This document shows, piece after piece, positions 21,312 to 30,417 of a stretch of 33,431 bases of DNA. Source of the stretch: Candidatus Avelusimicrobium pecoris. GTDB lineage: Bacteria > Elusimicrobiota > Elusimicrobia > Elusimicrobiales > Elusimicrobiaceae. The stretch covers positions 1-33,431 of the forward strand of contig CACWMG010000008.1 in the NCBI GenBank assembly GCA_902761975.1, in the 5' to 3' direction. How positions within the stretch are numbered: position 1 is the stretch's first letter; the number at the start of each line of letters is the position of its first letter. The notes beneath the pieces were generated by a model. That model was not told where the DNA came from. It worked only from the letters and a program-made list of their open reading frames with translations, and made no database searches. Position numbers and translations under genes: made by a program.

Positions 21312-22276
21312 AAAAAATCATTTTAATAAGCGTGCTTTTACTGGCGTGTTTAACCGCCGCCACCGTGTGGGCGGTTAAAACGTATTTCTATAGCCAAGGT
21401 GCGCTTGTGATGGTGCAAATTCGCCCCGGGCAAACCGGCAGTGAGGTGGCGCGCTTACTACGGGCCAAAGGGGTCATACGCAGCGAAATTTTGTTTAAAC
21501 TGCTCTTACGCTTAACCGCTGCCCATGCTGATTTAAAGGCCGGACGGTTTGATTTGCGCAAAAACACGCCGGACTTACAAGTGATTCACTGCATTAAAAC
21601 CGGCAAATGTACCCACTACGAAAAAATTACGTTTTTAGAAGGGTGGCGCAGTGAAGAAATGGCCGAGGAACTGGCCGTACACGGCGTAACCGACGCACGC
21701 GAATTTTTAAATTTGGTGCGTGCCCAAGACCTGGAGGGCAAATTGTTCCCTTCCACTTACTTATTTGCCGATAATACCCCGCCCCAAAAAGTAATTGATG
21801 AAATGCTCAGCCAGTACAAAAAAAAGGTGGCCCCTTTATTTAAAAAATATCCTACCCACTTGACCGAGCGGCAAGTGCTTACGTTGGCCTCTATTGTAGA
21901 GCGCGAAGCCGTGGTGCATGACGAGCGGCCCAAAATTGCCGCGGTGTACTTAAACCGCTTTCACATGGGCAAACGCTTGGAGGCGGACCCAACCGTGCAA
22001 TATGCGCTTGGGTTTGCTTTGCGTGAAAACCGCTACTGGAAACGGGGGCTTACTTACAAAGATTTAAAAATTGATTCCCCCTACAACACCTACCGTAACG
22101 TAGGCTTGCCGCCGGGGCCGATTTGTAACCCGGGGGCTAAGTCCGTAGAAGCGGTTTTAAATCCGCAGCAAGATTTTGAGGCACTCTTTTTTGTAGCCGA
22201 TAATACAGGGCGGCATGTGTTTTCGCGTACGTTTCACGAGCATAAACAGCATATTAAACGTATCCGCGGAAAGTAA
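21308..22276 (+). CDS. mltG: Endolytic murein transglycosylase MltG
   Basis: Inner-membrane enzyme that cuts nascent peptidoglycan strands and sets glycan length. The 322-residue protein has one N-terminal membrane segment (4-23), a LysM-like subdomain (about 34-100), and a YceG/MltG catalytic domain with LASIVERE, where Glu198 matches the catalytic Glu, followed by AAVYLNRFHMGKRLEADPTV and YNTYRNVGLPPGPICNPG. It overlaps tyrS by four bases. In many genomes mltG sits by other genes; here it lies close to the division cluster on the opposite strand. Confidence 0.95.
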   Translation: MKKIILISVLLLACLTAATVWAVKTYFYSQGALVMVQIRPGQTGSEVARLLRAKGVIRSEILFKLLLRLTAAHADLKAGRFDLRKNTPDLQVIHCIKTGKCTHYEKITFLEGWRSEEMAEELAVHGVTDAREFLNLVRAQDLEGKLFPSTYLFADNTPPQKVIDEMLSQYKKKVAPLFKKYPTHLTERQVLTLASIVEREAVVHDERPKIAAVYLNRFHMGKRLEADPTVQYALGFALRENRYWKRGLTYKDLKIDSPYNTYRNVGLPPGPICNPGAKSVEAVLNPQQDFEALFFVADNTGRHVFSRTFHEHKQHIKRIRGK

Positions 22277-22285
22277 GGTTATCCC

Positions 22286-22313
22286 TTGCACAAACTAAAA
22301 AAAATGCTATACT
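22286..22313 (+). promoter_or_regulatory. Promoter of the pilin gene
   Basis: TTGCAC (22286-22291) and TATACT (22308-22313), 16-bp spacer, with TGC before the -10 making it extended. The best-formed promoter in the window. The leader holds AAAAGGAGAAG. Confidence 0.75.
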
Positions 22314-22343
22314 AGGTAAGAAGGAATTTATAAAAGGAGAAGA

Positions 22344-22814
22344 ATGATGAAAGGTTTTACACTTATTGAACTGTTGGTGGTAGTTTTAATTATCGGTATT
22401 TTGTCGGCTATTGCTTTGCCGCAATATGAAAAAGCGGTAGAAAAAGCGCGTGCGACGGAAGGCCTGATTATGGCCAAAGCCATCCGGGACGCCATTGAGC
22501 GGCATTTTGTGGAATTTCCGGACGTTAGTGTAACAAGTCCTTCCCAAATTACAGACGTAAAGATTCCTAAATCCAAGTATATGGGGGCCGTAGACTATTA
22601 CATCGGCAAACATTTCTTTGGCGGAATCTCCACCAATGCGGTTTGGGTGGTGCGTGTAGAAGGAAAAGGCTTGAGTGATAAAGTAAGTAATGCCGGCGGC
22701 GGAAGGAAAAAGTACAGCATTACCTATACGTATAATCCGGGTTCCAACAGTTGGAGTGTTGTCAAAGAATGCCCCACTGATTATACCAGCGTTTGCAGTT
22801 TATTTGATTTATAA
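22344..22814 (+). CDS. Type IV pilin-like (pseudopilin) protein
   Basis: A 156-residue prepilin. The N-terminus [24 protein letters not shown] has the prepilin peptidase site (cleavage after Gly4) and Glu at +5 of the mature chain, then the long hydrophobic helix. The C-terminal domain ends with a Cys pair ([10 protein letters not shown]), the usual disulfide loop. Two adjacent ATGs exist (22344, 22347); the AGGAGA ribosome site suits the second slightly better. It may be a pilus subunit or a secretion pseudopilin. No assembly genes lie nearby, in keeping with the scattered single pilin genes I recall for Elusimicrobium. It is a single-gene unit with promoter and terminator. Confidence 0.92.
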   Translation: MMKGFTLIELLVVVLIIGILSAIALPQYEKAVEKARATEGLIMAKAIRDAIERHFVEFPDVSVTSPSQITDVKIPKSKYMGAVDYYIGKHFFGGISTNAVWVVRVEGKGLSDKVSNAGGGRKKYSITYTYNPGSNSWSVVKECPTDYTSVCSLFDL

Positions 22815-22834
22815 AAAGTCAGTATTACAAAAGA

Positions 22835-22859
22835 CCCGGGGATTACCCCGGGTTTTTTT
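22835..22859 (+). terminator. Terminator of the pilin gene
   Basis: A perfect 7-bp stem (CCCGGGG at 22835-22841, CCCCGGG at 22846-22852, loop ATTA) and seven T at 22853-22859. The T-run overlaps the stop codon of murG on the other strand, and the hairpin may also end the minus-strand operon. Confidence 0.92.
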
Positions 22860-23934
22860 ATAGATTTATCAGCAGCTGTGTAATGGACTGCGTGCATTGG
22901 AGCAAGTCCGGCAGCGGCAGTTGCCCGTAGGCTTGGCGCATTTGCTGCAAGGCTTTGGGTGTGCAGGCCGATAACGTTTTTTCCAGTTGTTTAGCTAAAT
23001 CGGGCGACTCTGTAACGAGGAACCCGCAGCCGTTATTTGAGAGTACTTTGGCGTTAAAATACTGGTGATTGGCTGCCGCGTGCGGAAAGGGGACCAAGAT
23101 GGCCGGAAGACGGCACGCAATCAGTTCAGCCAAGGTACTGGCACCACTGCGGCAGATCATCAAATCGGCCGATTTCATGAGTTTATAAATTTCTTCACTA
23201 TATGCTAGCGTTTTTACGTTCGTAAGCCCTTGATAGGCGGCTAGTTGCGCGTCATACCAACGCGTCCCTGTTAGGTGGATAAACTGCCACGTTGGCGTGT
23301 TTTTAATCACTTGGGGCAAGGCCTCATTCAGTCCTTTAGCCCCTTGACTTCCCCCCATAATGAGCACGGTGGGCAATGTGGGATTAAGCCCCAACGTATT
23401 TAATACGTCGGCGCGGTTCACGGAAAGGCCAAATTCCTCCCGAATCGGTGTGCTGACGAGCACCGCATTTTTAAATGTTTTTTGCATGGGCAGGCCCATT
23501 AAGCGTAAATCGCAAAAATAGCCACATACCTTATTGGACAACCCCCACAAGGCGTTGGACTCGTGCACGGCCGTTTTTATCCCCATATAATGCGAACAAA
23601 AAATAAGCGGGAAAGACACATACCCCCCCATGCCCAGGGTAACGTCCGGATGAAAATTTTTAATCAGTGTCCGCGTTTGTTTTAACGAGCTTATCAGCTG
23701 ACGCATAAAGCGTAGGTGGCGCGCCGGATTAAACGTACGGGGAAGGCCCGTGTTTAAGTCCAGCTCTGTATAAGTAAGCCCGTTTGCGGCTAAGGTTTTA
23801 GCGGCCGGGTCGTTTTGGCGCACGACAAACAACACCTCCGCCCCGTGCTGCTGCAGCGATTTTCCTAACGCGAATCCCGGGTAAAAGTGTCCCCCGGTAC
23901 CGCCGGAAGCAATTAAAAAGCGTTTATTTTTCAT
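22858..23934 (-). CDS. murG: UDP-GlcNAc:lipid I N-acetylglucosaminyltransferase MurG
   Basis: Adds GlcNAc to lipid I to form lipid II at the inner face of the membrane. The 358-residue GT-B enzyme starts with the glycine-rich loop ASGGTGGHFYPGFAL, then LGMGGYVSFP, HESNALWGLSNKV, IMGGSQGAKGLNE, and the donor-binding region RSGASTLAELIACRLPAILVPFPHAAANHQ. Complete. Its ATG overlaps the ftsW stop (ATGA). Last gene of the minus-strand division block. Confidence 0.97.
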   Translation of the reverse strand: MKNKRFLIASGGTGGHFYPGFALGKSLQQHGAEVLFVVRQNDPAAKTLAANGLTYTELDLNTGLPRTFNPARHLRFMRQLISSLKQTRTLIKNFHPDVTLGMGGYVSFPLIFCSHYMGIKTAVHESNALWGLSNKVCGYFCDLRLMGLPMQKTFKNAVLVSTPIREEFGLSVNRADVLNTLGLNPTLPTVLIMGGSQGAKGLNEALPQVIKNTPTWQFIHLTGTRWYDAQLAAYQGLTNVKTLAYSEEIYKLMKSADLMICRSGASTLAELIACRLPAILVPFPHAAANHQYFNAKVLSNNGCGFLVTESPDLAKQLEKTLSACTPKALQQMRQAYGQLPLPDLLQCTQSITQLLINL

Positions 23935-25139
23935 AAATGGTTCCTGTTTTTATAATGCGTTACATCATCACGTAAATTGGTTTGGGTGTGATCTACGGCG
24001 GCTAAGTTTAAAATAATGCCCATCATCACCAGCGTCATCACGACCGAGGAGCCCCCGTAAGAGAAGAACGGCAACGCAATCCCTTTGGTAGGCAGTAGCC
24101 CAATGGCCATGGCCATATTAAAAAATGCTTGGCCGCAAATGGTAATGGTAAGCCCAAAAATTACTAAACTGTTAAAGGTGTTTTTGGCGACCCGTGCCAA
24201 GTTAATACCACGGATTAAAATGCCGCAAAACCCTACCACAATTAAGAGGACAAATAAGCCAATTTCTTCACACATGACCGAGAAAATAAAGTCCGTATGG
24301 GCGGCCGGTAAATACTGCATTTTAAGTTCACTGTTTCCTAACCCTTTGCCTAGCCACCCGCCGGAACCGACGGCTAAAAAGGATTGCATAACCTGATAAT
24401 TGGTACTGTTTTCGGCCTGGTTACCAATGTGCAAAAACGCCAAGATGCGTGCCCGGCGGTAAGGGACAAAAATAAGTTGCCACAGTCCAAGCGGTACAAT
24501 ACACGCTACCGGAACGCATAAATGCCAAAAACGGGCCCCCGCTACAAAAAGCATGGCAAAAAATACCGCCCCCATTAAAGCCGGGGTGCCAATGTCTTTT
24601 TCGGCTAAAATAAGCCCAATGGTAATGCCGGCCACCGCCATGGGTTGGAGTAACAGTTTCCAATTTTTGGCCAGTTTGCCGGACACTTTTTCCAAATAAT
24701 CTGCCACGTAAATAACCAACGTTACTTTAGCAATTTCGGACGGTTGCAATTTAAAAACGCCCAAGTCAATCCACCGGTGCGTATGCGCTTGCGAGCGCGT
24801 AAAAAGTACTGCAATTAGCAACACCCAAGTTAGAGCGATTAGCACCGTAGGGTTGAGCCATTTGATCCGTTGAATCCGTAAGTAGGTTTGGGATAAGAAC
24901 AGTGCGGCCGTCACCCCCACTACATCAAACACCAACTGACGTTTAACGTACGTGGTGGTTTCAAACGCGCTGGAAGAATACGTAAATAGTAACCCAATTA
25001 GTACAAAGGCAAAACTAATGTAGAGTAACACGCTATCTAATTTAAGCGGCTGCCACTCCCCGGCAGTATTAACTACCCCGGGGGTGCGCTGCATAAATGT
25101 GTTGCGCCGTTTAGGTGCTTTGGTAAATAAACGCGGCAT
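23931..25139 (-). CDS. ftsW: Septal peptidoglycan polymerase FtsW (SEDA)
   Basis: Polymerises lipid II at the septum with FtsI. The 402-residue polytopic protein has about ten membrane segments and the SEDA motifs LQPSEIAKVTLVIYVADYL, AEKDIGTPALMGAVFFAMLFVAG and LPTKGIALPFFSYGGSS. The first 40 residues are a basic cytoplasmic extension. Its TGA overlaps murG; its ATG is one base after mraY's stop. In the textbook cluster murD lies between mraY and ftsW; it is absent here. Confidence 0.96.
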   Translation of the reverse strand: MPRLFTKAPKRRNTFMQRTPGVVNTAGEWQPLKLDSVLLYISFAFVLIGLLFTYSSSAFETTTYVKRQLVFDVVGVTAALFLSQTYLRIQRIKWLNPTVLIALTWVLLIAVLFTRSQAHTHRWIDLGVFKLQPSEIAKVTLVIYVADYLEKVSGKLAKNWKLLLQPMAVAGITIGLILAEKDIGTPALMGAVFFAMLFVAGARFWHLCVPVACIVPLGLWQLIFVPYRRARILAFLHIGNQAENSTNYQVMQSFLAVGSGGWLGKGLGNSELKMQYLPAAHTDFIFSVMCEEIGLFVLLIVVGFCGILIRGINLARVAKNTFNSLVIFGLTITICGQAFFNMAMAIGLLPTKGIALPFFSYGGSSVVMTLVMMGIILNLAAVDHTQTNLRDDVTHYKNRNHL

Positions 25140-25140
25140 A

Positions 25141-26226
25141 TTATCTAATTTTTAAGGACGCTAGTGCAATAAGCATCAGCACTACGCCTACAATCCAAAA
25201 GCGTACAATGACTTTGGGCTCTGCAATCCCCATTAGTTCAAAATGGTGGTGAATAGGGGCCATTTTAAAGAGCCGTTTGCCGTGCGTAGCTTTAAAATAC
25301 GTCATTTGCAACATAACAGACAACGTTTCTATTAAAAAGAGTCCGCCGGCAATAGGGAGTAAAAGCTCTTGCTTTACGCACAACGCGGCGGTGCCAATTA
25401 CGCCACCCAAAAATAGCGAACTGGTATCCCCCATAAATACTTGGGCCGGATAGGCATTGAACCACAAAAAACCCATACAGGCCCCAATAAGTGCCCCCAT
25501 AAATACGGTAATTTCCCCCGCCCCGGGTACATAAATAATTTTTAAGTAATCGGCAAAATTAACGTTACCGGCTACGTAAGCAAAAATACCGTACGTGATA
25601 GCGGTGAAAACCATACACCCGCTAGCCAGGCCGTCCAGGCCGTCCGTTAAATTAGTGGCATTAGACGTGCCAATAATAATGAGCATGGCAAAAGCAAAAT
25701 AAAATACAGATAAGTCCACAAACATTTTGCTCATATACGGGATAATAACAGAAGTGGAATATTCCCCGTTGGGTGGATTCATAGCTAAATACCCTACTAC
25801 TACAATGGCCGTAAATAATTGAATCGCCAGTTTAATAGAGGATTTCATCCCCTCCGGGTTCTTTTTAACGAGTTTGGTGTAATCGTCCATCACCCCGCAC
25901 GCGCCTAGCGTGCCCGTGGTAAATAAAAGGAGCCAAATGTAATTGTTATCCAGCCGCCCCCACAACAGCACGCTGACAATTAAACTTACAAAAATGAGGA
26001 TGCCACCCATGGTCGGCGTGCCGCTTTTGGAAAGGTGCGAAGCCGGCCCATAAGAGCGTTCCACTTGTTGAATTTTGTAAGAGCGTAATTTACGCACAAC
26101 GGCCGGGCCAATGAGTAACGTCAAAAAGAAAGACGTAAAGATTGCCGCCCCCGTGCGAAAGGTGATATAGTTAAAAATATTTAAGAAACTAAAATCGTCT
26201 TTAAAGAGCGAGAGGTAGTAAAACAT
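25141..26226 (-). CDS. mraY: Phospho-MurNAc-pentapeptide transferase MraY
   Basis: Transfers phospho-MurNAc-pentapeptide to undecaprenyl phosphate, making lipid I. The 361-residue membrane enzyme has about ten transmembrane helices. Signature motifs: GTPTMGGILIF, MDDYTKLVKKN (Asp pair), NLTDGLDGLASG, GFLWFNAYPAQVFMGD and the C-terminal KMAPIHHHFEL loop. Complete. It starts two bases after the murF stop. Confidence 0.98.
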   Translation of the reverse strand: MFYYLSLFKDDFSFLNIFNYITFRTGAAIFTSFFLTLLIGPAVVRKLRSYKIQQVERSYGPASHLSKSGTPTMGGILIFVSLIVSVLLWGRLDNNYIWLLLFTTGTLGACGVMDDYTKLVKKNPEGMKSSIKLAIQLFTAIVVVGYLAMNPPNGEYSTSVIIPYMSKMFVDLSVFYFAFAMLIIIGTSNATNLTDGLDGLASGCMVFTAITYGIFAYVAGNVNFADYLKIIYVPGAGEITVFMGALIGACMGFLWFNAYPAQVFMGDTSSLFLGGVIGTAALCVKQELLLPIAGGLFLIETLSVMLQMTYFKATHGKRLFKMAPIHHHFELMGIAEPKVIVRFWIVGVVLMLIALASLKIR

Positions 26227-26228
26227 AC

Positions 26229-27572
26229 TTAAATCTCCTTAAATACATTTTCAAAATTCATGGAGTGCGAGGCCTTAATCAGGCAAGTGCCGCCCTTTTG
26301 CACCACTTTTTTAAGGTCTGCGGTCCATTCGTCCGGAGTTTGACCGTACCAAATGTATAGGCCCGTAACGTCCTCAAGGCGTTCGTAGCAGTATTTCATT
26401 TCCGGCCCGGCCAAAAACACGTATGTAGCGTGCGCGTCTAAAATTTGGCGTGCCACTTGGCGGTGATATTCTTTACTGGTTTTACCCAGTTCTTTCATAT
26501 CCCCTAACACGGCAATATGGGGTAGTTGCGGGCTACGGCCCAAAATTTCCAGCGCGTTTTGCATGCTGGCCGGATTAGCATTGTAGCAATCCAAAATATA
26601 ATGCGTATTGCCTTTTGTCACGCGTTCCAGGCGCATGGGCATGGGCGTAAAGGACAAAAGCCCTTGCTTAATGGCGTCCGCGCCAATCCCCAGGGCAAAG
26701 GCAGCGGCACAAGCGGCCGCGGCGTTTAGTTTATCGTGCTTTTCCAGCACCATATCCAGGAGGTAGGCTTGCCCGTTATAGGTAAATGCAAATTTTTCGG
26801 TTTCCAGTACACGCAGTTTGGCATTAGGGCTAAACCCAAACGAGATAGAATTACCGGTAAATTCTTTGTCCAGGCGGGCCAAATATTCATTATCGCTGTT
26901 ATACACCAAGGTACCGCCTTTTTTAAGGCATTTTGCAATTTCAATTTTGGTTTGATAAACGGTTTCCAAATCGTGGAAAAACTCCAGGTGTGAGGGGCCC
27001 ACATTGGTAATTACGGCTACGTCCGGCACCGCTAACGACGCGGTTTCTTCAATATCCCCCTTGTGGGAAGCCCCCAATTCAAATACGCCGTATTGGTGCT
27101 TGGGCTGAATTTCTAAAAGTGAAAAGGGCACCCCAAATTGGTTGTTTAAATTGCCCATATTGGCTACGGTAGTACCCGCTACACTGCAAATGGAACGGAG
27201 CATCTGTTTAGTAGTGCTTTTGCCGTTAGAGCCCGTAATAGCGGCTACTTTTAACGGGCTGTGCATCCGGTGGTATTTGGCCAAGGCTTGCAATGCTTTC
27301 TTAGCGTCTTTGACCCATACAAACGAGGCACTGGCCGGGGTCTTGCCCGTATAACCCTCTTGCGCAATCACCACAGCGGCTCCTTTTTCAAGCACATCCG
27401 GGATGAACTGGCGCGCATCTAAACGTTCCCCTTTTAAGGCAATAAAACCGTCCCCCGCACTCACCGCACGGGAATCGGTTACAAAAGCGGTAATTTTAGT
27501 TTGCGGGGCATTGGATTGTAAAGTTCCCCCCGTAATTTTGGCAATTTGCTCAATGGTAAAGTTTAATTTCAT
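26229..27572 (-). CDS. murF: UDP-MurNAc-tripeptide--D-Ala-D-Ala ligase MurF
   Basis: Adds D-Ala-D-Ala to the UDP-MurNAc tripeptide in the cytoplasm. The 447-residue Mur ligase has an N-terminal substrate domain with TDSRAVSAGDGFIALKG, the ATP loop ITGSNGKSTTKQML (about 112-125), GNLNNQFGVPFSLL, ELGASHKGDI and the MurF-type DCYNANPASM. The latter separates it from MurE. It starts 15 bases after the ftsI stop with a GGAGAA ribosome site. murE, normally just upstream, is missing from this position. Confidence 0.97.
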   Translation of the reverse strand: MKLNFTIEQIAKITGGTLQSNAPQTKITAFVTDSRAVSAGDGFIALKGERLDARQFIPDVLEKGAAVVIAQEGYTGKTPASASFVWVKDAKKALQALAKYHRMHSPLKVAAITGSNGKSTTKQMLRSICSVAGTTVANMGNLNNQFGVPFSLLEIQPKHQYGVFELGASHKGDIEETASLAVPDVAVITNVGPSHLEFFHDLETVYQTKIEIAKCLKKGGTLVYNSDNEYLARLDKEFTGNSISFGFSPNAKLRVLETEKFAFTYNGQAYLLDMVLEKHDKLNAAAACAAAFALGIGADAIKQGLLSFTPMPMRLERVTKGNTHYILDCYNANPASMQNALEILGRSPQLPHIAVLGDMKELGKTSKEYHRQVARQILDAHATYVFLAGPEMKYCYERLEDVTGLYIWYGQTPDEWTADLKKVVQKGGTCLIKASHSMNFENVFKEI

Positions 27573-27587
27573 ACGTTCTCCTTTATT

Positions 27588-29285
27588 TTAAAAATCTTCT
27601 TGGTCCGGTGCAACGGCTTTCATCACGAGTAGCGGCTCGGCAATTTCTTTAAAAACCGGCGCGGCCGCCGTGCTACCAAAAGCATAGGTTGACGGATTAT
27701 CCAATATCACTAAAATTGTAAATTGCGGCTTGGTGGCCGGGACCATACCGCAGAAAGATACTACGTGGTTGCGCTTGGCATATCCCCCCTCTTTAGAGAG
27801 TTTTTCAGCCGTACCTGTTTTTCCGGCTACGTTAAAGCCCTTAATTTGGGCCCGCTTGCCCGAGCCTACTTCCACCACCGTTTGTAAAAAAGTGCGCATG
27901 GTTTGGGCGGTTTGCTCGCTTAAAACGCGGCGGATTTTAATGGGTTTGGCTTTTTTATCCACTTTGCCGCCCGTATATTCAAGGCGGTCCACCAAATGCG
28001 GTTGCATGAGCGTACCGCCGTTGGCAATAGCCGAGTAGGCCGTAATTAACTGAATAGGTGTAACGGCCACCCCATAGCCATAGCCTTTGGTAGCCAGGTC
28101 CACTTTGGTCCAGGTATTATAGGGGGCTAAACTGCCTTTGGATTCCCCGTTAAAATTGATGTCTGTTTTACTGCCAAAGCCAAACGCTTTAAAATAAGAA
28201 AACAACGTTTTGGCCCCAATTTCCACCGCTACTTTCCCCGCCCCTACGTTGGAGGATAATTGTAAAATTTCGGGCAGCGTCAAATAATCTTTATTGTGTT
28301 GTTTGTCGCGCACCACAAAGCCTTTGGCAACTTCCCAGTTGCGCCCGTCCATATAGATACTATCGGTAGGAGCCAAGGTGCCGGAATCGAGCGCAGTGGC
28401 AATCACAATACTTTTGAAAGTGGAGCCCGGTTCATAGGTAAATTGGAACGCTAAGGATTGCCCGTCTTTGGCCGGGTATGAAGCCGCCGCCAAGATGTTG
28501 CCTGTATTGGGGTCCTGCACCAAGGCAATCGCACGTTCGGGGTGGTTAAGTTCCACGGCTTTTTGTAAGGCACGCTCGGTGTAATATTGGGCGGTTTGGT
28601 CAATGGTTAAATAGACGTTTGCTACATTGATTTTTTCTTTCAAGCGCCGGTCATAAATAATATCTCCGCGGGCAGAGCGTTTGGCGCGTTTTTTGCTAAT
28701 GTCTTGCGTCATTTCTTCGTTATACATTTGTTCAATGCCCGATAGTCCCACGTTTTTGGAGTTTGCCTCCCCCAAAATATCAATGGCACTTTTGCCAAAA
28801 GGGTGGATGCGTTCATACTCGGGCGTTAATTCAAGGCCACGGCCCAAAGGTTTGCGCAGCACACTGGCGAGTTCCATATATACGTCCGGCTTAATTTTTT
28901 TGGCTACAAAGAAGAAATTTTTGTGCTTTTTCCAATTTTCACTAATTTTAGCTTTGGGCAGACCCAAGGTTTGTGCCAAAAAATTGATTGTGGCGTTTTT
29001 GTCTTTTACGTAGCGTTTTACAATGCCGCACGAGTGAGTGCGTACCGACTGCGCCAGGGAGCGGCCGTTGACGTCGTAGATGCCCCCGCGCACCCGGTCT
29101 TCGGCCAAGTAGTTATAAATGGTGCGCTCCGCCTGGGAGGAGTACTGCTCGTGACGGAAAAGTTGCAAATAAAAGAGCCGCCCCGCTATGCAAAGAGGAA
29201 ATAGTAGCATTATCATAAGCATCAAACGCATGCGTTTTTTGACGTTAAATACTTTGGGCGCGGAAAAAGCAGATCGTTCAAACAT
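27588..29285 (-). CDS. ftsI: Division transpeptidase FtsI (PBP3)
   Basis: Crosslinks septal peptidoglycan. The 565-residue class B penicillin-binding protein has a short cytoplasmic tail, one membrane helix (about 19-40), a PBP dimerisation domain (RVRGGIYDVNGRSLAQS, 64-80) and a transpeptidase domain with the three active-site motifs: STFK (Ser288), SSN (344-346) and KTG (489-491). There is no PASTA domain. Its ATG overlaps the ftsL stop by one base (TAATG). Confidence 0.97.
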   Translation of the reverse strand: MFERSAFSAPKVFNVKKRMRLMLMIMLLFPLCIAGRLFYLQLFRHEQYSSQAERTIYNYLAEDRVRGGIYDVNGRSLAQSVRTHSCGIVKRYVKDKNATINFLAQTLGLPKAKISENWKKHKNFFFVAKKIKPDVYMELASVLRKPLGRGLELTPEYERIHPFGKSAIDILGEANSKNVGLSGIEQMYNEEMTQDISKKRAKRSARGDIIYDRRLKEKINVANVYLTIDQTAQYYTERALQKAVELNHPERAIALVQDPNTGNILAAASYPAKDGQSLAFQFTYEPGSTFKSIVIATALDSGTLAPTDSIYMDGRNWEVAKGFVVRDKQHNKDYLTLPEILQLSSNVGAGKVAVEIGAKTLFSYFKAFGFGSKTDINFNGESKGSLAPYNTWTKVDLATKGYGYGVAVTPIQLITAYSAIANGGTLMQPHLVDRLEYTGGKVDKKAKPIKIRRVLSEQTAQTMRTFLQTVVEVGSGKRAQIKGFNVAGKTGTAEKLSKEGGYAKRNHVVSFCGMVPATKPQFTILVILDNPSTYAFGSTAAAPVFKEIAEPLLVMKAVAPDQEDF

Positions 29286-29545
29286 TATTTATCTTCCAAT
29301 ACAAAAACTTCATGGGGTTTGGCTTGTACCATGCCCAGCTTGGTAGCGGCATAAGAAGTAATTACTTCCGGTCCGCTTAAGCGGGAAATTTCCAATTCTT
29401 CATATTGGTTGCGGGACTCTTTAATAGTTACCTCCCGCTGTAGCTGGCTTACTACCCGCCCACTACGTATGACCCCAATGTGAATAAAGGTGGTAATAAA
29501 AGCCCACACCATAAAAATCAGTAAAATTAAAAGTTGTTTTTTCAT
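29285..29545 (-). CDS. ftsL: FtsL-like division protein
   Basis: An 86-residue single-pass membrane protein: helix at about 5-25, then a coiled-coil stretch (LQREVTIKESRNQYEELEISRL), then a short tail with TKLGMVQAKPHEVFVL. This layout and the position between rsmH and ftsI identify it as FtsL, which links FtsB/FtsQ to FtsW-FtsI; the sequence alone is too divergent to be sure. It overlaps rsmH by four bases (ATGA). Confidence 0.85.
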   Translation of the reverse strand: MKKQLLILLIFMVWAFITTFIHIGVIRSGRVVSQLQREVTIKESRNQYEELEISRLSGPEVITSYAATKLGMVQAKPHEVFVLEDK

Positions 29546-30417
29546 ATTCGCTCTATCACCCGTAATTTGGCACTGCGTGCGCGGGAATTTTGGCGGATTT
29601 CCTCGTACGACGGTACAATCGTGTGTTTATTAACTAGCCGCCATTGTCCGCTAGCCGCTAAGGCTTTAAAACTGTTTTTAATGAGCCGGTCCTCCAACGA
29701 GTGAAACGTGAGTACTGCCCCCCGGCCCCCCGGTTTAATAATATGGGTTAGCACTTCTGCCACGCGCGAGACGTTGGTAAGTTCTTCATTACACGCAATG
29801 CGCAGGGCCTGGAAAATTTGCGTAGCTGGATGTACCCGCCCGCGTTGGGGACCTAAGGCCGTTTCGGCCACGCGCTTAAGGTCAAAGGTGGTTTCCAGCG
29901 GCTGGGTGTGCCGTGCGGTTAAAATGGCATGCGCCACTTGGGCCGCGCGGTGCTCCTCACCATATTCTTTAAAAATACAGGTCAGTTCATCTAATCCCCA
30001 TGTATTTACAATTTCTTTGGCGCTTAGGGGTTGGGTAGGATCAAAACGCATATCCAAGGGGCCGTTATGCACAAGACTAAAGCCCCGGGCAGGGTCATCT
30101 ACTTGGTAGGAGCTAAGCCCCAGGTCAAATAACGCACCGTCCACTTGGCTGATGTGGCGTGCGGCAAGTTCCTGCGGGGCCCGGACGTAGCTGGCGTGAA
30201 TAGCCACCAACCGCGGGTCCTTTACACGTTCCTGCGCCATTTGTAAGGCGTTGGGGTCTTTATCAAACCCCAAAATGCGGGCTTGCGGCCCTAACCTACT
30301 TAAAAACAGCTTGGTGTGCCCCCCTAACCCCAAGGTACCATCTACGTACATGCCTTGCGGATTTACGAGCAGTAAATCGGCTATTTGAGGGGCTAAAATC
30401 GGGATATGGGTCCACAT
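29542..30417 (-). CDS. rsmH: 16S rRNA m4C1402 methyltransferase RsmH
   Basis: N4-methylates C1402 of 16S rRNA. The 291-residue SAM enzyme has YVDGTLGLGGHTKLFLSRL (SAM loop), GFDKDPNALQMA, DGALFDLGLSSYQVDDPARG, LDMRFDP and the C-terminal GRGAVLTFHSLEDRLIK. Complete. It heads the division cluster as in most bacteria, but mraZ is not upstream; a peptidase gene is, overlapping by one base (TAATG). Confidence 0.97.
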   Translation of the reverse strand: MWTHIPILAPQIADLLLVNPQGMYVDGTLGLGGHTKLFLSRLGPQARILGFDKDPNALQMAQERVKDPRLVAIHASYVRAPQELAARHISQVDGALFDLGLSSYQVDDPARGFSLVHNGPLDMRFDPTQPLSAKEIVNTWGLDELTCIFKEYGEEHRAAQVAHAILTARHTQPLETTFDLKRVAETALGPQRGRVHPATQIFQALRIACNEELTNVSRVAEVLTHIIKPGGRGAVLTFHSLEDRLIKNSFKALAASGQWRLVNKHTIVPSYEEIRQNSRARSAKLRVIERI

